From Bacteroidales bacterium (GTDB lineage: Bacteria; Bacteroidota; Bacteroidia; Bacteroidales; UBA932): a stretch of 64,000 bases of DNA. Shown piece by piece: positions 35,024-44,057 of the stretch. The translations under genes were made by a program, and so were the position numbers. The notes below the pieces were generated by a model that saw only the letters and a program-made list of their open reading frames with translations, made no database searches and had not been told where the DNA came from. How positions within the stretch are numbered: position 1 is the stretch's first letter; each line of letters starts with the position of its first letter. Location of the stretch: contig JAFQAT010000012.1 in NCBI GenBank assembly GCA_017399865.1, forward strand, positions 1 through 64,000. Reading direction: 5' to 3'.

Positions 35024-36202
35024 TTATTTCAGCAGCTGGGCAACAGATGCCATGTCGACCTTTTCACGGGTATAGGCCTGCGCGAAAGACAGGCCGTCTC
35101 CCAGAATCTCGAAATTCATCGACGCAGCCATCTCATTGAGAAGACGTACGCTCGCCCCTGCCCATGTGTATGAACCGAAGGCATAGAAGCGCCTTCCCTT
35201 GATCATACGGGCCTGCAAAGCCTTCATGAAGGTCTCGGCAGGAGGATAGATGCCATTATTATATGTAGGCGATCCTACAACTATCGTATCATACTTGAAG
35301 ACATCCCTCAATGCACCTGATATGCCCAGTTCGCCTGCATTGTTGCCGGCAAGGTCGTGGATCGCATAAGGTACTCCCAGAGCATCAAGCTCCATCGCAA
35401 GCGCATCTGCGGCCGCGGCTGTATTTCCATACATGGAACCGTACACAAGGCAGACTCCTCTTTCGGTCTCATAGCGGCTCATCTTGTCATACAAGGCGAC
35501 AACCTCGCCGATATTCCTTTCCCACACAGGTCCGTGAGTGCTGCATATCCTCTTGATTTCCAGTCCGGAAAGCTTCTTCAAGGCAGCCTGTACAGGTCCG
35601 CCGTATTTGCCCACAATGTTCGAATAATATCGCATCATCTCGTCGCGATACTGTTCGAAAGTATCATCTTCATCTACGACTGCATCGTCGATGGATCCGA
35701 ATGTACCGAATGCATCACCGCTGAAGAGGGTGCCTTCCTCCGCAAGCCATGTCACCATTGTCTCCGGCCAATGCACCATCGGGATCATATGGAAACTTAG
35801 CGAGCATGTGCCAAGGCTCAAGGATTCGCCTTCCGCCATGACCTTTACCCTGTCGGACGCTACGCCATAATAACCTGCGAGCATAGGAAGGGTCTTCGCA
35901 TTCGCCACGATCATGAGAGACGGATATCTTTCAAGCATCAGGCTTACAAGGGATGAATGGTCCGGCTCCATATGATTGACAACCAGGTAGTCTATCTGCC
36001 TGTCCCCTATGGCTTCCTCTATATTGGCAATGAACTCTTCTTCGAAGCCGCACTCTACGGTATCGATAAGAGCAACCTTCTCATCTGCAACGATATATGA
36101 ATTATAACTCACACCTACAGGAAGAGGCCAAAGGCCTTCAAACAGCACCTTGTCATCGTCGTTAACACCTACATAAAAAACTCTTTCGCTTATCTGTTTC
36201 AT
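35024..36202 (-). CDS. FprA-type flavodiiron protein
   Basis: The 392-residue protein has an N-terminal metallo-beta-lactamase-like diiron domain with ligands His77, Glu79, Asp81, His82 (NHMEPDHS), plus MVHWPET, FSGDAFG and STHGPVW. A C-terminal flavodoxin domain (VYGSMYGNTAAAADAL) follows. These enzymes reduce O2 to water or NO to N2O, protecting anaerobes. A TAAATTTG -7 box lies 23 bases upstream. Confidence 0.92.
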   Translation of the reverse strand: MKQISERVFYVGVNDDDKVLFEGLWPLPVGVSYNSYIVADEKVALIDTVECGFEEEFIANIEEAIGDRQIDYLVVNHMEPDHSSLVSLMLERYPSLMIVANAKTLPMLAGYYGVASDRVKVMAEGESLSLGTCSLSFHMIPMVHWPETMVTWLAEEGTLFSGDAFGTFGSIDDAVVDEDDTFEQYRDEMMRYYSNIVGKYGGPVQAALKKLSGLEIKRICSTHGPVWERNIGEVVALYDKMSRYETERGVCLVYGSMYGNTAAAADALAMELDALGVPYAIHDLAGNNAGELGISGALRDVFKYDTIVVGSPTYNNGIYPPAETFMKALQARMIKGRRFYAFGSYTWAGASVRLLNEMAASMNFEILGDGLSFAQAYTREKVDMASVAQLLK

Positions 36203-36225
36203 AATTGAATCTTTATTAACGGAAG

Positions 36226-36233
36226 CAAATTTA
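36226..36233 (-). promoter_or_regulatory. -7 box of the flavodiiron gene
   Basis: TAAATTTG on the minus strand, 23 bases before the start codon. Confidence 0.6.
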
Positions 36234-36241
36234 GCAATTAA

Positions 36242-36907
36242 TTACACAAGATATACCAGAAACCCCAGTCCGGAAAGCAGGGCGAAGGCAGAAACGGCCC
36301 ATCCTGTAGTCTTCCTGATGAAGAACAGCGGCAACGAAAGCACGAACAGGAAATGCCAAAGATCGAACATCCTCAGGCAGGAATATGCAATCATTGCGGC
36401 AAATCCGGCAACGTTCATCACAATCCGTAAGGTCTTCTGCGAGTCATCTGTCCTTTCGGCAACGCTCAACAGGCCTATTGACAGGGCCGGGAAGAGCAGC
36501 GGCCAGCTTCCGAAAGAGTGGGAGCAGACATAATATGATCCATATACGGCAAGAATCCCGAAAAGAAGGAACACATATAGAATCCCTTTTCCACGGCTTA
36601 CAAATGATGTATGTCTTACTGCACGTATTATCATATAGCCAAGGACCATCAGTATCAGAGGTTCCATCATGAAGAGGGTACCGAAGCTGAAATGGAGCAT
36701 TGCCAGTCCTGAAAGGACAGTCAATGCCAGAAACACGCCTGGCCGCATCTTGACCTGGCCGTTTACTGGCTTGGAGGTTACAGCGTAAAGATGGAGACAG
36801 ACCGTTGCAGCCACGAGAAGCAGGGCTGCTTTCCAGTCTACATGATAGTCTGCTGCGGCAAGCATGATGCCCAGCAGCACTCCGGAAATTGATTTATTGA
36901 CATTCAT
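36242..36907 (-). CDS. Polytopic membrane protein of unknown function
   Basis: The 221-residue protein, starting MNVNKSISGVLLG, is almost entirely hydrophobic with seven or eight predicted helices. It has basic loops (KPVNGQVKMR, RAVRHTSF). Layout is faintly like short MenA/UbiA-related proteins, but no prenyltransferase DxxxD motif is seen, so I do not assign a function. The -7 box TATCTTTG ends 4 bases before this ATG. Confidence 0.6.
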   Translation of the reverse strand: MNVNKSISGVLLGIMLAAADYHVDWKAALLLVAATVCLHLYAVTSKPVNGQVKMRPGVFLALTVLSGLAMLHFSFGTLFMMEPLILMVLGYMIIRAVRHTSFVSRGKGILYVFLLFGILAVYGSYYVCSHSFGSWPLLFPALSIGLLSVAERTDDSQKTLRIVMNVAGFAAMIAYSCLRMFDLWHFLFVLSLPLFFIRKTTGWAVSAFALLSGLGFLVYLV

Positions 36908-36911
36908 GACG

Positions 36912-36919
36912 CAAAGATA
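36912..36919 (-). promoter_or_regulatory. -7 box 4 bases from a start codon
   Basis: TATCTTTG on the minus strand, followed by CGTC and ATG. Transcription would start at or within a few bases of the ATG. Confidence 0.55.
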
Positions 36920-37084
36920 GTAAGAACCAGACAAACATATCTTAAAAAATCACTTACAACTATAATTTGTTCCATTCGTATACAAATATGTCCATTATCA
37001 AACTTCCGGAACATAAATGACATAATATTTGCAGTACGACCACTCACATTAAGCAACAATTGTAACATCTCTATCAACACTCTA

Positions 37085-37975
37085 ATGGACAACAGCAAAC
37101 TAATCAAGGAACTACAGAGACTCCTTCCTGAAAGCGTTTCATACGGAAAGTTCTGGATATACAGACATCTTGGAACAAATGTGAACAGCCAGGTGAACAA
37201 GCCGGGAAAGATGAACGCTCTTGCAATAATCATATGCAAGAAGGGAAAGATGGAAGTGACATGCAACTTCCGGAAATTCATACTCACGGAGAACACGGTC
37301 TTCATCTCGCAGCCGCAGAACACCTTAAGCCTGTCGGTCACAGAAAACTTCGACGGCTTTATCATGGCATCCGAAGATCGGGAACTGTCCGATTATACCA
37401 TTGACCCGAAGCATATCCCCCAGCTGCTGGACAAGGCATACAGTTCGCCTCTGATAAGCATCAAGGAAGAGGAATGTACGAAGATATGCCGCGCCATGGA
37501 GATGATTTCAGAATACATAAAGGAAAAGACGGAGACTCCTTTCAAGTCAAGCATCATAAAGTCCGCCTTAAGCACGTTCGCATATCTGCTAGCCGACATC
37601 CTTTATTCCCACATGCCTGACATAGAGTATGAACTGCGTTCCATGAAGAGGGAAAAGGAACATTTCAACCGTTTCCTGACCCTGCTGAGCGGCAATTATC
37701 TGCAGCACAGAGAGGTAGGATGGTATGCAGACAAGATGAACCTGACACCTAGGCATCTGACCACTACCATACGCAGAATCAGCGGATATACGGTATCCGA
37801 ATGGATAAACAAGTTCACCATAAAGGATGCGAAATACCTGCTGAAACACTCAGATATGACTGTCCAGCAGGTAGCATATGAACTTAATTTCCCTAATCAG
37901 TCCTTCTTCGGCAAATTCTTCAAGAAGCACACAGGAATGAGCCCGGGAAGATACAGGAATTCAACAGAAGAATAG
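37085..37975 (+). CDS. AraC-family transcriptional regulator
   Basis: The 296-residue protein has a cupin-like N-terminal sensor and a C-terminal double helix-turn-helix: WYADKMNLTPRHLTTTIRRI and MTVQQVAYELNFPNQSFFGK, then GMSPGRYR. The ligand is unknown. It faces the GH53 gene convergently (2-base gap) and is divergent from the unknown membrane protein gene, either of which it might control. Confidence 0.88.
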   Translation: MDNSKLIKELQRLLPESVSYGKFWIYRHLGTNVNSQVNKPGKMNALAIIICKKGKMEVTCNFRKFILTENTVFISQPQNTLSLSVTENFDGFIMASEDRELSDYTIDPKHIPQLLDKAYSSPLISIKEEECTKICRAMEMISEYIKEKTETPFKSSIIKSALSTFAYLLADILYSHMPDIEYELRSMKREKEHFNRFLTLLSGNYLQHREVGWYADKMNLTPRHLTTTIRRISGYTVSEWINKFTIKDAKYLLKHSDMTVQQVAYELNFPNQSFFGKFFKKHTGMSPGRYRNSTEE

Positions 37976-37977
37976 GA

Positions 37978-39084
37978 CTATTCCGACCAATCCTTGAAGG
38001 CATCCATGATGACCGTAGGACGGCCGTCTTCGGTGAATGCGCCAAGCTTATACTGCGAAGGCTTGCATTCCGGTTCCCAGTAGAAGACGCCCTTGCAGCG
38101 GCCGTCAGTTTCATTGATTGACTCACGGATCACACGCGCAAGCTGCTGACGGCCCTTTTCCAGACGTTCAGGATCCTTCTCGTCAACCAGGAAACCTGTC
38201 TCCACTATCATCACATCGCATCCGAACTTGTCGCTGACGTATCTGATGTTCTCGATGCAGTCGGTGATAGTCTGGTCTTCGTCGGTACGGAATCCGCCGT
38301 CCAGAGCCCAGTAAGGATACAGAGACATTCCTATCATGTCCCATTTTGCTCCGTTATCCTTCAGGACTCCAAGATTGAAGTCATAAAGATCCTTATCGAA
38401 TCCGTTGTCAAGATGGACCATGACGATGGAATTCGGAAACACGCTCTTGCATGCATCGTAGCCGGTAGCGAAGAATCCCGCATACTGCTCAGGATTGTTC
38501 ACAACATGACCCATTGATTCGATGATGGTAGTGTTGCCGTTCTCATCCAGTTCAGGCCATCCGTGTTCATTGGACTTTACGCTCCACAGGAAGCCGTTGC
38601 GGGTCTCGTTGCCAACCTGTATCCACTTCGGCTGTATTCCGTTATCCTTGAGCATCTGGAGCACATCTACAGTATGATTCCAAAGGTCCTGCTTCATCTG
38701 TTCGTAGCTATGTCCGCTCCAGGATGCAGGAATGTTCTGCTTTGCTGGATCTGCCCACCAGTCGCTGTAATGGAAGTCCAGAAGGATTTCCATATCAAGA
38801 GCCTTGGCTCTCTGACATTTCACGAGCAGGTCCTCCTTGCCGCACCAGTTTCCGTGCTTCGACGGGTCGACCCACACGCGATGACGGACCGCATTGAGAC
38901 CAAGCTCCTTCATCAGGGCAGTACACTCACGCTCCTGACCATCCTTATTATAAAACTTATATCCTTTGGCTTCATACTCCGTACACCATCCGATGTCGGC
39001 ACCAAGCCAGAATTCAGGCTTTTCAGCCTTTGGGCTGCATGCTGAAAGAACCAGCAATGCAAGCAACAATAATTTTCGAGTCAT
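37978..39084 (-). CDS. Arabinogalactan endo-beta-1,4-galactanase, GH53, lipoprotein
   Basis: The 368-residue protein has a lipoprotein signal (LLALLVLSAC, Cys16) and a full GH53 barrel: FWLGADIGWCTEYEAKG, LDFHYSDWWADPAKQ, the acid/base Glu in IQVGNETRNG and the nucleophile Glu in MIVETGF. It cuts beta-1,4-galactan side chains of pectin, probably at the cell surface. MNIHMTRK at 39096 is an alternative start that touches lpdA. No SusC/SusD pair is adjacent, so it is not in a classical utilisation locus here. Confidence 0.92.
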   Translation of the reverse strand: MTRKLLLLALLVLSACSPKAEKPEFWLGADIGWCTEYEAKGYKFYNKDGQERECTALMKELGLNAVRHRVWVDPSKHGNWCGKEDLLVKCQRAKALDMEILLDFHYSDWWADPAKQNIPASWSGHSYEQMKQDLWNHTVDVLQMLKDNGIQPKWIQVGNETRNGFLWSVKSNEHGWPELDENGNTTIIESMGHVVNNPEQYAGFFATGYDACKSVFPNSIVMVHLDNGFDKDLYDFNLGVLKDNGAKWDMIGMSLYPYWALDGGFRTDEDQTITDCIENIRYVSDKFGCDVMIVETGFLVDEKDPERLEKGRQQLARVIRESINETDGRCKGVFYWEPECKPSQYKLGAFTEDGRPTVIMDAFKDWSE

Positions 39085-39095
39085 GTGTATATTCA

Positions 39096-40463
39096 TTATG
39101 AATGAACCGCTGACTGAAGCACTTCAGACAGAGTCGGATGGGTGTGGATTATGTCCTTGAACTGTCCGAGGGTCGCCTTGCAGCTTATCAGGGCGCATGC
39201 TTCCTGGACTATATCGGAAGCATGCGGGCCGTACAGATGGCATCCGAGAAGGGTCTTCTCCGGCGTATCCGAAACAACAAGCTTGCAGAATCCGTCCGTC
39301 TCTCCCATCGTCACAGCCTTTCCGTTAGCCCTGAAGAATGACTTCAGACACTTTACAGGGATTCCCTTCTCCTTGCACTCGTCTTCTGTCATTCCGACGC
39401 TCGCAGCTTCTGGAGAAGTGAATACGGCCGCAGGCATGACCGACAGGTCAATATTGTTCTCCACTCCCATGATATGGTCGAGGGCGACGATTCCCTGGAA
39501 TGTGGCGGCATGAGCAAGCATCATCTTTCCGTTTATATCGCCTACGGCGTAGATATGCGGCACATTGGTCTGCATAGTCTTCTCATCGACTGCAATTCCT
39601 CTAGGAGTGAATTCGATTCCGACATCCGCAAGATTAAGCGAATCGACATTTGCCTTTCTTCCGACTGCCATCAGGACCTTGTCGGCAACGACACATTCTT
39701 CCTTGCCTTTGCGCAGATATGTAACCTTATATTCTGGTCCTTCCATGGAGATACCGGTAACCTGGGCCTGCGTATTGATTTCGATTCCGCGCTTTCCGAG
39801 GCTCTGCTTCAGCCTCTTCGCAAGATCTGTATCGAATCGCGGAAGTATGTCCTTGCAGTATTCCAGTACCGTCACCTCGCTTCCGAAACTGCGGAACACC
39901 GATGCGAATTCAAGTCCGATGACTCCGCCGCCGATGACGCAAAGTCTCTGGGGAACCTCCTCAATATCAAGGATTTCCTTAGAGGTCAAGATACCAGGTA
40001 AGTCAGCTCCGGGTATCGGTAGAGATGCAGAAACGGAACCGGTAGCTATTATTACATAGTCAGCTGTATATTCCTGTAGAGATCCGTCGGCTTCACAAGG
40101 GATGACAGTTATTGTATGCTGATCCTTGAAGGATGCCTTTCCACGCACCAAAGTGATATTCTTGTGAGCGAGAAGTCCTTCGACTCCCTCACGCAGATGT
40201 TCAACAACCGCGTTCTTTCGAGAGACAACAGAACTGAAATCAAACCCGAAGTCAAGTCCTGTTATGCCGAATGATTCCGCTTCACGTAATCCGTCCAGTA
40301 CCTCTGCATTCTTACAGAAAGACTTCGTAGGTATACATCCCTCATTAAGGCATGTACCTCCCACATGTCCCGATTCAACCAGGACAACTTCGACTCCCCT
40401 CTTTGCAGCCAGCAGAGCAGTCTCATACCCTCCTGGCCCGGCTCCTATGATTATTATCTTCAT
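39096..40463 (-). CDS. lpdA: Dihydrolipoyl dehydrogenase (glycine cleavage L protein)
   Basis: The 455-residue flavoprotein has the FAD motif IIGAGPGGYETAL, the redox disulfide Cys38/Cys43 in GGTCLNEGCIPTKS, the NAD motif VIGGGVIGLEFAS and the C-terminal HTHPTLSE catalytic His-Glu pair. Its place behind gcvPB makes it the L protein that reoxidises lipoyl-GcvH with NAD+. The gap to gcvPB is filled by the inverted-repeat GIY-YIG unit. Confidence 0.93.
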   Translation of the reverse strand: MKIIIIGAGPGGYETALLAAKRGVEVVLVESGHVGGTCLNEGCIPTKSFCKNAEVLDGLREAESFGITGLDFGFDFSSVVSRKNAVVEHLREGVEGLLAHKNITLVRGKASFKDQHTITVIPCEADGSLQEYTADYVIIATGSVSASLPIPGADLPGILTSKEILDIEEVPQRLCVIGGGVIGLEFASVFRSFGSEVTVLEYCKDILPRFDTDLAKRLKQSLGKRGIEINTQAQVTGISMEGPEYKVTYLRKGKEECVVADKVLMAVGRKANVDSLNLADVGIEFTPRGIAVDEKTMQTNVPHIYAVGDINGKMMLAHAATFQGIVALDHIMGVENNIDLSVMPAAVFTSPEAASVGMTEDECKEKGIPVKCLKSFFRANGKAVTMGETDGFCKLVVSDTPEKTLLGCHLYGPHASDIVQEACALISCKATLGQFKDIIHTHPTLSEVLQSAVHS

Positions 40464-40480
40464 GTCATTAAATAATAATT

Positions 40481-40520
40481 GTCATTCTGAACGGAACGTA
40501 GTGAAGTGAAGAATCTTTAT
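40481..40520. repeat. Left inverted-repeat arm of the GIY-YIG unit
   Basis: Begins GTCATTCTGA and ends GAAGAATCTTTAT. It is about ten bases longer in the centre than the right arm. The stop codon of the nuclease gene (40517-40519) lies inside it. Confidence 0.85.
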
Positions 40521-40807
40521 ATGAGATCATCATATAAATCTCTTCTTTCAGGATTAACATTATCTATCAGCTCATCCTTACGACATCTTTTCCATCCTTT
40601 CAATTGTTTTTCACGATCTATAGCTTGACTTATATCTGAATATGATTCATAATAAACAAGTTTACTGCAACTATACTTTAACGTAAAACCTCCATATGTT
40701 CCATCTTTATGTTCACGAACCCTACGTATCAAGTCATTAGTAACTCCAATATATAGGGCTTTATTGGAGTTACTTGACATCATATATACGTAATAAGTAT
40801 TGTACAT
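40517..40807 (-). CDS. Small GIY-YIG nuclease bounded by inverted repeats
   Basis: The 96-residue protein is a single GIY-YIG domain: YYVYMM (GIY strand), LYIGVTNDLIRRVREHK (YIG strand and catalytic Arg) and AIDREKQLKGWKR with the metal-binding Glu. It belongs to the small stand-alone group related to UPF0213/YhbQ. Such enzymes nick or cut DNA. Start and stop codons both fall in or touch the flanking inverted repeats, and the gene is visibly AT-richer than its neighbours, both signs of a transferred or mobile unit. It interrupts the gcvPB-lpdA junction in the same orientation. Confidence 0.88.
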   Translation of the reverse strand: MYNTYYVYMMSSNSNKALYIGVTNDLIRRVREHKDGTYGGFTLKYSCSKLVYYESYSDISQAIDREKQLKGWKRCRKDELIDNVNPERRDLYDDLI

Positions 40808-40835
40808 AAAGATTCTTCGCTTCGCTCAGAATGAC
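40806..40835. repeat. Right inverted-repeat arm of the GIY-YIG unit
   Basis: ATAAAGATTCTTC, GCTTCGCT, CAGAATGAC is the reverse complement of the left arm's ends. It overlaps the nuclease start codon complement (40805-40807). Confidence 0.85.
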
Positions 40836-40877
40836 ATACAGACACACTGGAATGAATTCGAAGGCCACATCAACGTA

Positions 40878-42335
40878 TTAATTAATATCCTTATAGCGGA
40901 GGACCGGCTGGCGGGCAGCCGTGGTCTCGTCAAGACGACGCACAGGGGTCGTATGAGGGGCTGTCTTCAGCGATTCAGGATCCGATATGGCTTCGGCAGC
41001 GATATGCCTCATGATCTCAATGAAACCGTCCAATGTCTCCTTCGACTCCGTTTCCGTAGGCTCTATCATGATCGCCTGATGGAAGAGAAGCGGGAAGTAG
41101 ATCGTAGGGGCATGGAATCCGTAATCGAGCAGCCTCTTCGCAACATCCAGGGTAGCGACGCCTGTGGACTTGTCCTTAAGTCCGTCAAATACGAACTCAT
41201 GCTTGCAAACTGAAGGAATCGGCAACTCATAACAGTCCTTGAGGGCCTCCTTGACATAGTTCGCACCGAGAACCGACAGAGGACCGACCATCTTCACATT
41301 CTGCTTTCCAAGCATCAGGATATAAGTATATGCCCTCAGAAGGACGCCGAAGTTACCCATGAATCCTGAAATCCGGCCGCATGGATCTCCATCATCTTCA
41401 GCAACATACAATGTGCCGTCTTCTGCTTCAAGGACTCTAGGAGATGGCAGATGCTGCGCCAGATGGGCAGCCACACCTACCGGCCCTGCTCCAGGACCAC
41501 CACCGCCGTGAGGGGTGGAGAATGTCTTGTGGAGGTTGAGATGGAGGACGTCAAAGCCCATGTCTCCAGGACGTACGACTCCCATCAGAGGGTTCATGTT
41601 CGCACCATCGTAATACAGCAGACCGCCGCATTCATGCACAAGCGACGCAATCTCCCTGATATCCTTCTCGAAAAGACCCAGGGTATTAGGATTGGTCATC
41701 ATGATGCCGGCAACGGTATCGTCAAGAAGAGGCTTAAGGTCCTCGACATCGACAAGTCCGTTTGCCTTCGACTTTACCTGCACTATCTCAAGTCCGCAGA
41801 CAGCAGCGGAAGCAGGATTGGTTCCATGCGCACTGTCAGGAACGATTATACGTGTACGTTTAAGGTCGCCGCGGGACATATGGTACTGACGGATCACCAT
41901 CAGTCCGGTAAGCTCTCCATGTGCTCCTGCAAAAGGATTGAGAGTGAACTCGGCCATTCCGGTTATCTCCGAGAGAGCATGTGAGAGGTCCTTGTAAAGC
42001 CTCAGCACGCCCTGCACGGTCTGCGACGGCTGCAGCGGATGCAGGCCGGCAAAAGCCGGCATCGCTGCAATCTCTTCATTGATCTTAGGATTATACTTCA
42101 TCGTGCAGCTGCCGAGAGGATAGAATCCGCTGTCGACTCCGAAATTCATCTGCGACAGGTTCGTGTAATGACGGACGACATCCAGCTCGCTCACCTGAGG
42201 GAGATCCGGAGCATCAGAACGGAGAAGGCCTGCAGGAAGCTCTGAAACAGAATTCTCCCATCTGCATGCCGGCAACGAGTATCCTTGTCTTCCTGCCTTG
42301 GAAAGGTCAAAGATCAGCTTATCATAGTACTTCAT
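40878..42335 (-). CDS. gcvPB: Glycine dehydrogenase (decarboxylating) subunit 2
   Basis: The 485-residue PLP enzyme has the cofactor Lys270 in [17 protein letters not shown] and the family stretches [27 protein letters not shown] and [12 protein letters not shown]. With GcvPA it forms the two-subunit P protein that decarboxylates glycine and passes the aminomethyl group to lipoyl-GcvH. It overlaps gcvPA by 4 bases. Confidence 0.95.
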   Translation of the reverse strand: MKYYDKLIFDLSKAGRQGYSLPACRWENSVSELPAGLLRSDAPDLPQVSELDVVRHYTNLSQMNFGVDSGFYPLGSCTMKYNPKINEEIAAMPAFAGLHPLQPSQTVQGVLRLYKDLSHALSEITGMAEFTLNPFAGAHGELTGLMVIRQYHMSRGDLKRTRIIVPDSAHGTNPASAAVCGLEIVQVKSKANGLVDVEDLKPLLDDTVAGIMMTNPNTLGLFEKDIREIASLVHECGGLLYYDGANMNPLMGVVRPGDMGFDVLHLNLHKTFSTPHGGGGPGAGPVGVAAHLAQHLPSPRVLEAEDGTLYVAEDDGDPCGRISGFMGNFGVLLRAYTYILMLGKQNVKMVGPLSVLGANYVKEALKDCYELPIPSVCKHEFVFDGLKDKSTGVATLDVAKRLLDYGFHAPTIYFPLLFHQAIMIEPTETESKETLDGFIEIMRHIAAEAISDPESLKTAPHTTPVRRLDETTAARQPVLRYKDIN

Positions 42336-43660
42336 GCTTCCAGTTCTTTAAGATAATCCACAACTGCATCTATGTTTTCCTTAGACACCTTTTCAGTGAC
42401 ACAGAAATTCACAAGTCCATCTTCTACTTCGACAGCGCCGAAGACTCCTATGAGCATCAGAGCATCCTGGATCCTCTGTGCAGGAATCTTTGCCTTCAGG
42501 GTGAACTCCTTCAGGAAAGGCTTGTCGAACGCCTTCTCGAACAGACCGGTCTCAAGAAGACGGTCATGGAGATAATGTGCTCCGCCATAGCTGAGTTCAT
42601 TGACCTTACGAAGTCCTTCCGGCCCCATAAGAGACATGTAGACAGTCACATAGAGGGCCATAAGGGACTGATTTGAGCAGATGTTGCTTGTAGCCTTCTC
42701 GCGGCGGATATGCTGCTCGCGAGCCTGAAGTGTCAGGACATATGCACGCTTACCGTCCACATCCTTCGTCGCTCCCACGATTCTGCCCGGAAGCTTGCGG
42801 ACATGCTCCTTCCTGCATGCAAGGAAACCGACATACGGTCCGCCGTAGCAGAGAGGCACGCCAAGAGACTGCGAATCACCGCAGCATATGTCTGCGCCCC
42901 ATTCTCCCGGAGTCTTGATGACAGCGAGGGAAGATGGATCAGAATATACCATGAGCAGACCTTTCTGTGCATGTACGGCATCTGCAAACCCTGTAAGGTC
43001 TTCGATGATACCGTATCTGTTTATGCCAGGAACGAGCACGCCTGCCACATCACCGGCAGCAAGCTCGGCCGCAAGGGCGCCATATGAAGTCTGTCCGTCC
43101 TGGCACGGAATGAATCCGAGCTGGATGCCGTTGAACTTTGCATAAGTCTTCACGACTTTCACCACCTGCGGAAGCAGACCTTCCGAAACAAGGACGCGGG
43201 TCTTCTTCTTTGTCGATGCCATAGCCATCATGACGGCCTCTGCCGCAGCTGTAGCTCCGTCATACATCGAAGCATTGGTGCAGTCCATGCCGGTCAGTTC
43301 AGTGATCATGGACTGGTACTCGAAGATGTAGCGGAGGGTTCCCTGCGAGACTTCCGGCTGATACGGAGTATATGCCGTAAGAAATTCAGAACGCGAGATG
43401 ATGTGAGGAATCACGGCTGGAGAATAATGGTCATATGCTCCAAGACCGCAAAGGCAGAAGAGGCTGGTGTTGTATTCTGCCAGCCCTTCGAAATACTGGC
43501 GGACCTCCAGCTCGGACATTGCGTCCGGAAGGTCGAACTCATCGCGGAATATGACGTCTCCAGGGACATCGGAGTAGAGTTCCTCGAGGGACCCTACTCC
43601 GATTCTGTCCAGCATCTGGCGTATGTCATCTTCCGTATGTGGAAAATATGCGAATGCCAT
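42332..43660 (-). CDS. gcvPA: Glycine dehydrogenase (decarboxylating) subunit 1
   Basis: The 442-residue protein is the N-terminal half of the P protein: [13 protein letters not shown] at the start, [18 protein letters not shown] [31 protein letters not shown] and [10 protein letters not shown]. It lies 5 bases after gcvH. The split form is also found in Firmicutes and some archaea. Confidence 0.95.
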   Translation of the reverse strand: MAFAYFPHTEDDIRQMLDRIGVGSLEELYSDVPGDVIFRDEFDLPDAMSELEVRQYFEGLAEYNTSLFCLCGLGAYDHYSPAVIPHIISRSEFLTAYTPYQPEVSQGTLRYIFEYQSMITELTGMDCTNASMYDGATAAAEAVMMAMASTKKKTRVLVSEGLLPQVVKVVKTYAKFNGIQLGFIPCQDGQTSYGALAAELAAGDVAGVLVPGINRYGIIEDLTGFADAVHAQKGLLMVYSDPSSLAVIKTPGEWGADICCGDSQSLGVPLCYGGPYVGFLACRKEHVRKLPGRIVGATKDVDGKRAYVLTLQAREQHIRREKATSNICSNQSLMALYVTVYMSLMGPEGLRKVNELSYGGAHYLHDRLLETGLFEKAFDKPFLKEFTLKAKIPAQRIQDALMLIGVFGAVEVEDGLVNFCVTEKVSKENIDAVVDYLKELEA

Positions 43661-43665
43661 AAGCC

Positions 43666-44049
43666 TTATTCATTTGCGCACATAGCCTCATAGGCTGCTG
43701 CATCCATAAGATTCTCAAGCTCTGAAGGATCGCTCATCTCCACCTTCATGATCCAGTTTGCAAAAGCGTCCTGGTTGAGAAGTTCCGGAGCGTCTTCAAG
43801 CTCCTCGTTGATTTCAACAACAGTTCCTGAAACAGGGCAGAAAAGGTCACTTGCGGCCTTCACGCTCTCGACTGCACCGAATTCTTCTCCAGCCTCTAGT
43901 TCATCGTCCACTTCCGGCATGTCAACATACGAAAGGTCGCCCATCGCATGCTGCGCGAAGTCTGTAATACCTACGATAGCAACATTGCCATCAACCTTTA
44001 CCCATTCATGTGACTCGCTGTAATAGAGTCCTTCTACTGTCTTTGCCAT
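43666..44049 (-). CDS. gcvH: Glycine cleavage H protein
   Basis: The 127-residue protein has the lipoylation site Lys64 in GAVESVKAASDLF and the family ends YYSESHEWVKVDG and AYEAMCANE. It shuttles the methylamine group between P, T and L proteins. It lies 8 bases after gcvT. Confidence 0.96.
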   Translation of the reverse strand: MAKTVEGLYYSESHEWVKVDGNVAIVGITDFAQHAMGDLSYVDMPEVDDELEAGEEFGAVESVKAASDLFCPVSGTVVEINEELEDAPELLNQDAFANWIMKVEMSDPSELENLMDAAAYEAMCANE

Positions 44050-44057
44050 ATCATCAA

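Noticed and set aside
36904..37365. Minus-strand frame opposite the AraC gene
   Set aside because: It overlaps a well-supported regulator in antisense and has no recognisable domain.
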